NCBI RefSeq assembly: GCF_009649785.1
Contig: NZ_WJOK01000002.1
Coordinates: forward strand, 186,001 to 250,000
Source of the DNA: Agrobacterium tumefaciens
GTDB lineage: Bacteria; Pseudomonadota; Alphaproteobacteria; Rhizobiales; Rhizobiaceae
Length of the DNA: 64,000 nucleotides
Reading direction: 5' to 3'
A program made the position numbers and the translations under genes. Positions 63,100 to 64,000 of the stretch are shown here, piece after piece. Under the pieces are notes generated by a model. That model was not told the DNA's origin. It ran no database searches and saw nothing but the letters and a program-made list of their open reading frames with translations. Each line of letters opens with the position of its first letter. Positions within the stretch are counted from its first letter, which is position 1.

Positions 63100-64000
63100 T
63101 CACTCGTCGTCAACCACCCGCAACTTGGCCGTTCCTGCCCTGTTCTCTGCAAAGCGTCGCGCCTGCTCGATTTCGCTATGGGAGGTCTCCTTTTCCGTCG
63201 GCGAAAAATCGAGTCCCTCGATCTTCTGGCCACGCGCCAGCACCTTGTCGGAGGAGATCAGCATCATGTCGACATCTTTCTGCGCCAGCCCGAAATGGGC
63301 TTGCAGCTTGCGCGTCCGGTCGTCCAGCCGCCGCACGTCATCCATGAGAAGCGCGACTTCACCCTGAATGAGGTGCGCCTGCTCGCGCATGCGCTGGTCC
63401 TTCAGCACCGACTGGATAACCTGCACCGACAGCATCAAAAGCGATGGCGAGACAATAACGACACGAGCGCGATGGGCACGCTGCACGAGATATTCGAAAT
63501 GCTGGTGAATATCGGCGAAGATCGATTCCGACGGCACGAAGATGAAGGCCGTATCCTGCGTTTCTCCGCGTATCAGATATTTCTCCGCCACGTCGCGAAT
63601 ATGCACTTCCATATCGCGGCGGAACTGCTGGGTCGCAGCCCGTTTGCCCTCGGGCGTTTCATCCGCCTTCAGCGCATTCCACGCCTCCAGCGGAAACTTG
63701 GCATCGATGACGAGGGACGGGGCGTTGTTCGGCATCCTGATGATGCAGTCCGGTCGGTAGCCATTCGAAAGCGTGGGCTGAAGCTGAAAGGCCCCGGCGG
63801 GGAGCGCATCGGCGATCAGCGCTTCCATGCGCGCCTGCCCGAAAGCGCCGCGCGTCTGCTTGTTGGAGAGGATCGCCTGAAGCCCGACCACGTCCTTTGC
63901 CAGATCCTGAATATTACCCTGGGCGGCATCGATAACCGCAAGCCGCTCCTGCAGGCGGCTTAGATTCTCGTGCGTCGATCGGGTCTGCTCGGTCAGCGTC
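63100..64000 (-). CDS. rmuC: DNA recombination protein RmuC, 3' part
   Basis: The gene reads in from the right edge of the window; the frame is open to the end, so about the last 300 residues are present and the start lies outside. The RmuC core is evident: RMPNNAPSLVIDAKFPLEAW, FRRDMEVHIRDVAEKYLIRG, TAFIFVPSESIFADIHQHFE, with a coiled-coil-like segment entering from the N-terminal side (ENLSRLQERLAVID). RmuC limits rearrangements at inverted repeats and has a PD-(D/E)xK-type nuclease-like core. rbsK follows 53 bases downstream. Confidence 0.93.
   Translation of the reverse strand, partial: TLTEQTRSTHENLSRLQERLAVIDAAQGNIQDLAKDVVGLQAILSNKQTRGAFGQARMEALIADALPAGAFQLQPTLSNGYRPDCIIRMPNNAPSLVIDAKFPLEAWNALKADETPEGKRAATQQFRRDMEVHIRDVAEKYLIRGETQDTAFIFVPSESIFADIHQHFEYLVQRAHRARVVIVSPSLLMLSVQVIQSVLKDQRMREQAHLIQGEVALLMDDVRRLDDRTRKLQAHFGLAQKDVDMMLISSDKVLARGQKIEGLDFSPTEKETSHSEIEQARRFAENRAGTAKLRVVDDE

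Overview
The window reads as a rhizobial alphaproteobacterium chromosome, most likely Agrobacterium (A. fabrum/tumefaciens group). The evidence is the gene content and order: an rpoN block (lptC-lptA-lptB-rpoN-hpf-ptsN), a rhizobial Mur-type Fur without its CxxC motif, a PraR-like regulator in front of metK, and all three ornithine-lipid genes recognised in Agrobacterium (olsE, olsB, olsA). Almost everything is core chromosome. I saw no rRNA, tRNA, insertion sequence, prophage, CRISPR array or toxin island. Coding density is high, and only one gap exceeds 300 bases (rpsT-dnaA).

Layout. 1-7.2 kb: the 3' end of yraN, a maltose/galactoside-type acetyltransferase, a complete ugpBAEC glycerol-3-phosphate ABC importer behind a Pho box, a cupin gene and gshB. 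7.3-15.5 kb: comM, cysK, a LysE exporter, dut, prfC, coaBC, a YjbR protein and the ornithine-lipid hydroxylase olsE. 15.7-20.4 kb: ubiB and ubiE on the minus strand, then mutM, an enoyl-CoA hydratase and rpsT on the plus strand. 20.4-22.8 kb: a 772-base regulatory region rich in GANTC methylation sites, then dnaA. 22.8-32.6 kb: hemW-rdgB-rph (minus), hrcA and grpE (plus), then the rpoN/LPS-transport operon (minus). 32.9-43.2 kb: sppA, ihfB, lapA-like, two RNA methyltransferases, lspA, a hybrid histidine kinase, olsB and mutS. 43.3-50.7 kb: glnD, murJ, a VOC protein, trpS, a universal stress protein and an Nfu-type Fe-S protein. 50.7-62.1 kb: a same-strand run of tsaB, rimI, mur, olsA, miaB, phoH, ybeY, a CorC/TlyC protein, lnt, praR, metK and trmB. 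62.1-64 kb: rbsK and the 3' part of rmuC (minus).

How the genes work together. Several themes recur. Envelope building: LptA/B/C export LPS, MurJ flips lipid II, LspA and Lnt mature lipoproteins, SppA clears signal peptides, and OlsB, OlsA and OlsE make and hydroxylate ornithine lipids. Phosphate economy: a Pho-box-controlled G3P importer shares the window with genes for phosphorus-free lipids. Translation and tRNA modification: PrfC, RpsT, TrpS, MiaB, TsaB, TrmB, YbeY, RimI and Hpf. Nitrogen and carbon control: RpoN, PtsN and GlnD. Genome maintenance: DnaA, MutS, MutM, Dut, RdgB, IHF-beta and RmuC.

I found no convincing new multi-gene system. The points most worth a second look are the dnaA leader (GANTC cluster, a palindrome containing one such site, and a leader hairpin), the ugpB-ugpA hairpin whose left arm also matches the ugpA ribosome site, the altered EAA loop of UgpA, a CoaC domain without the usual active-site cysteine, and a hybrid kinase with an extra, apparently degenerate receiver.
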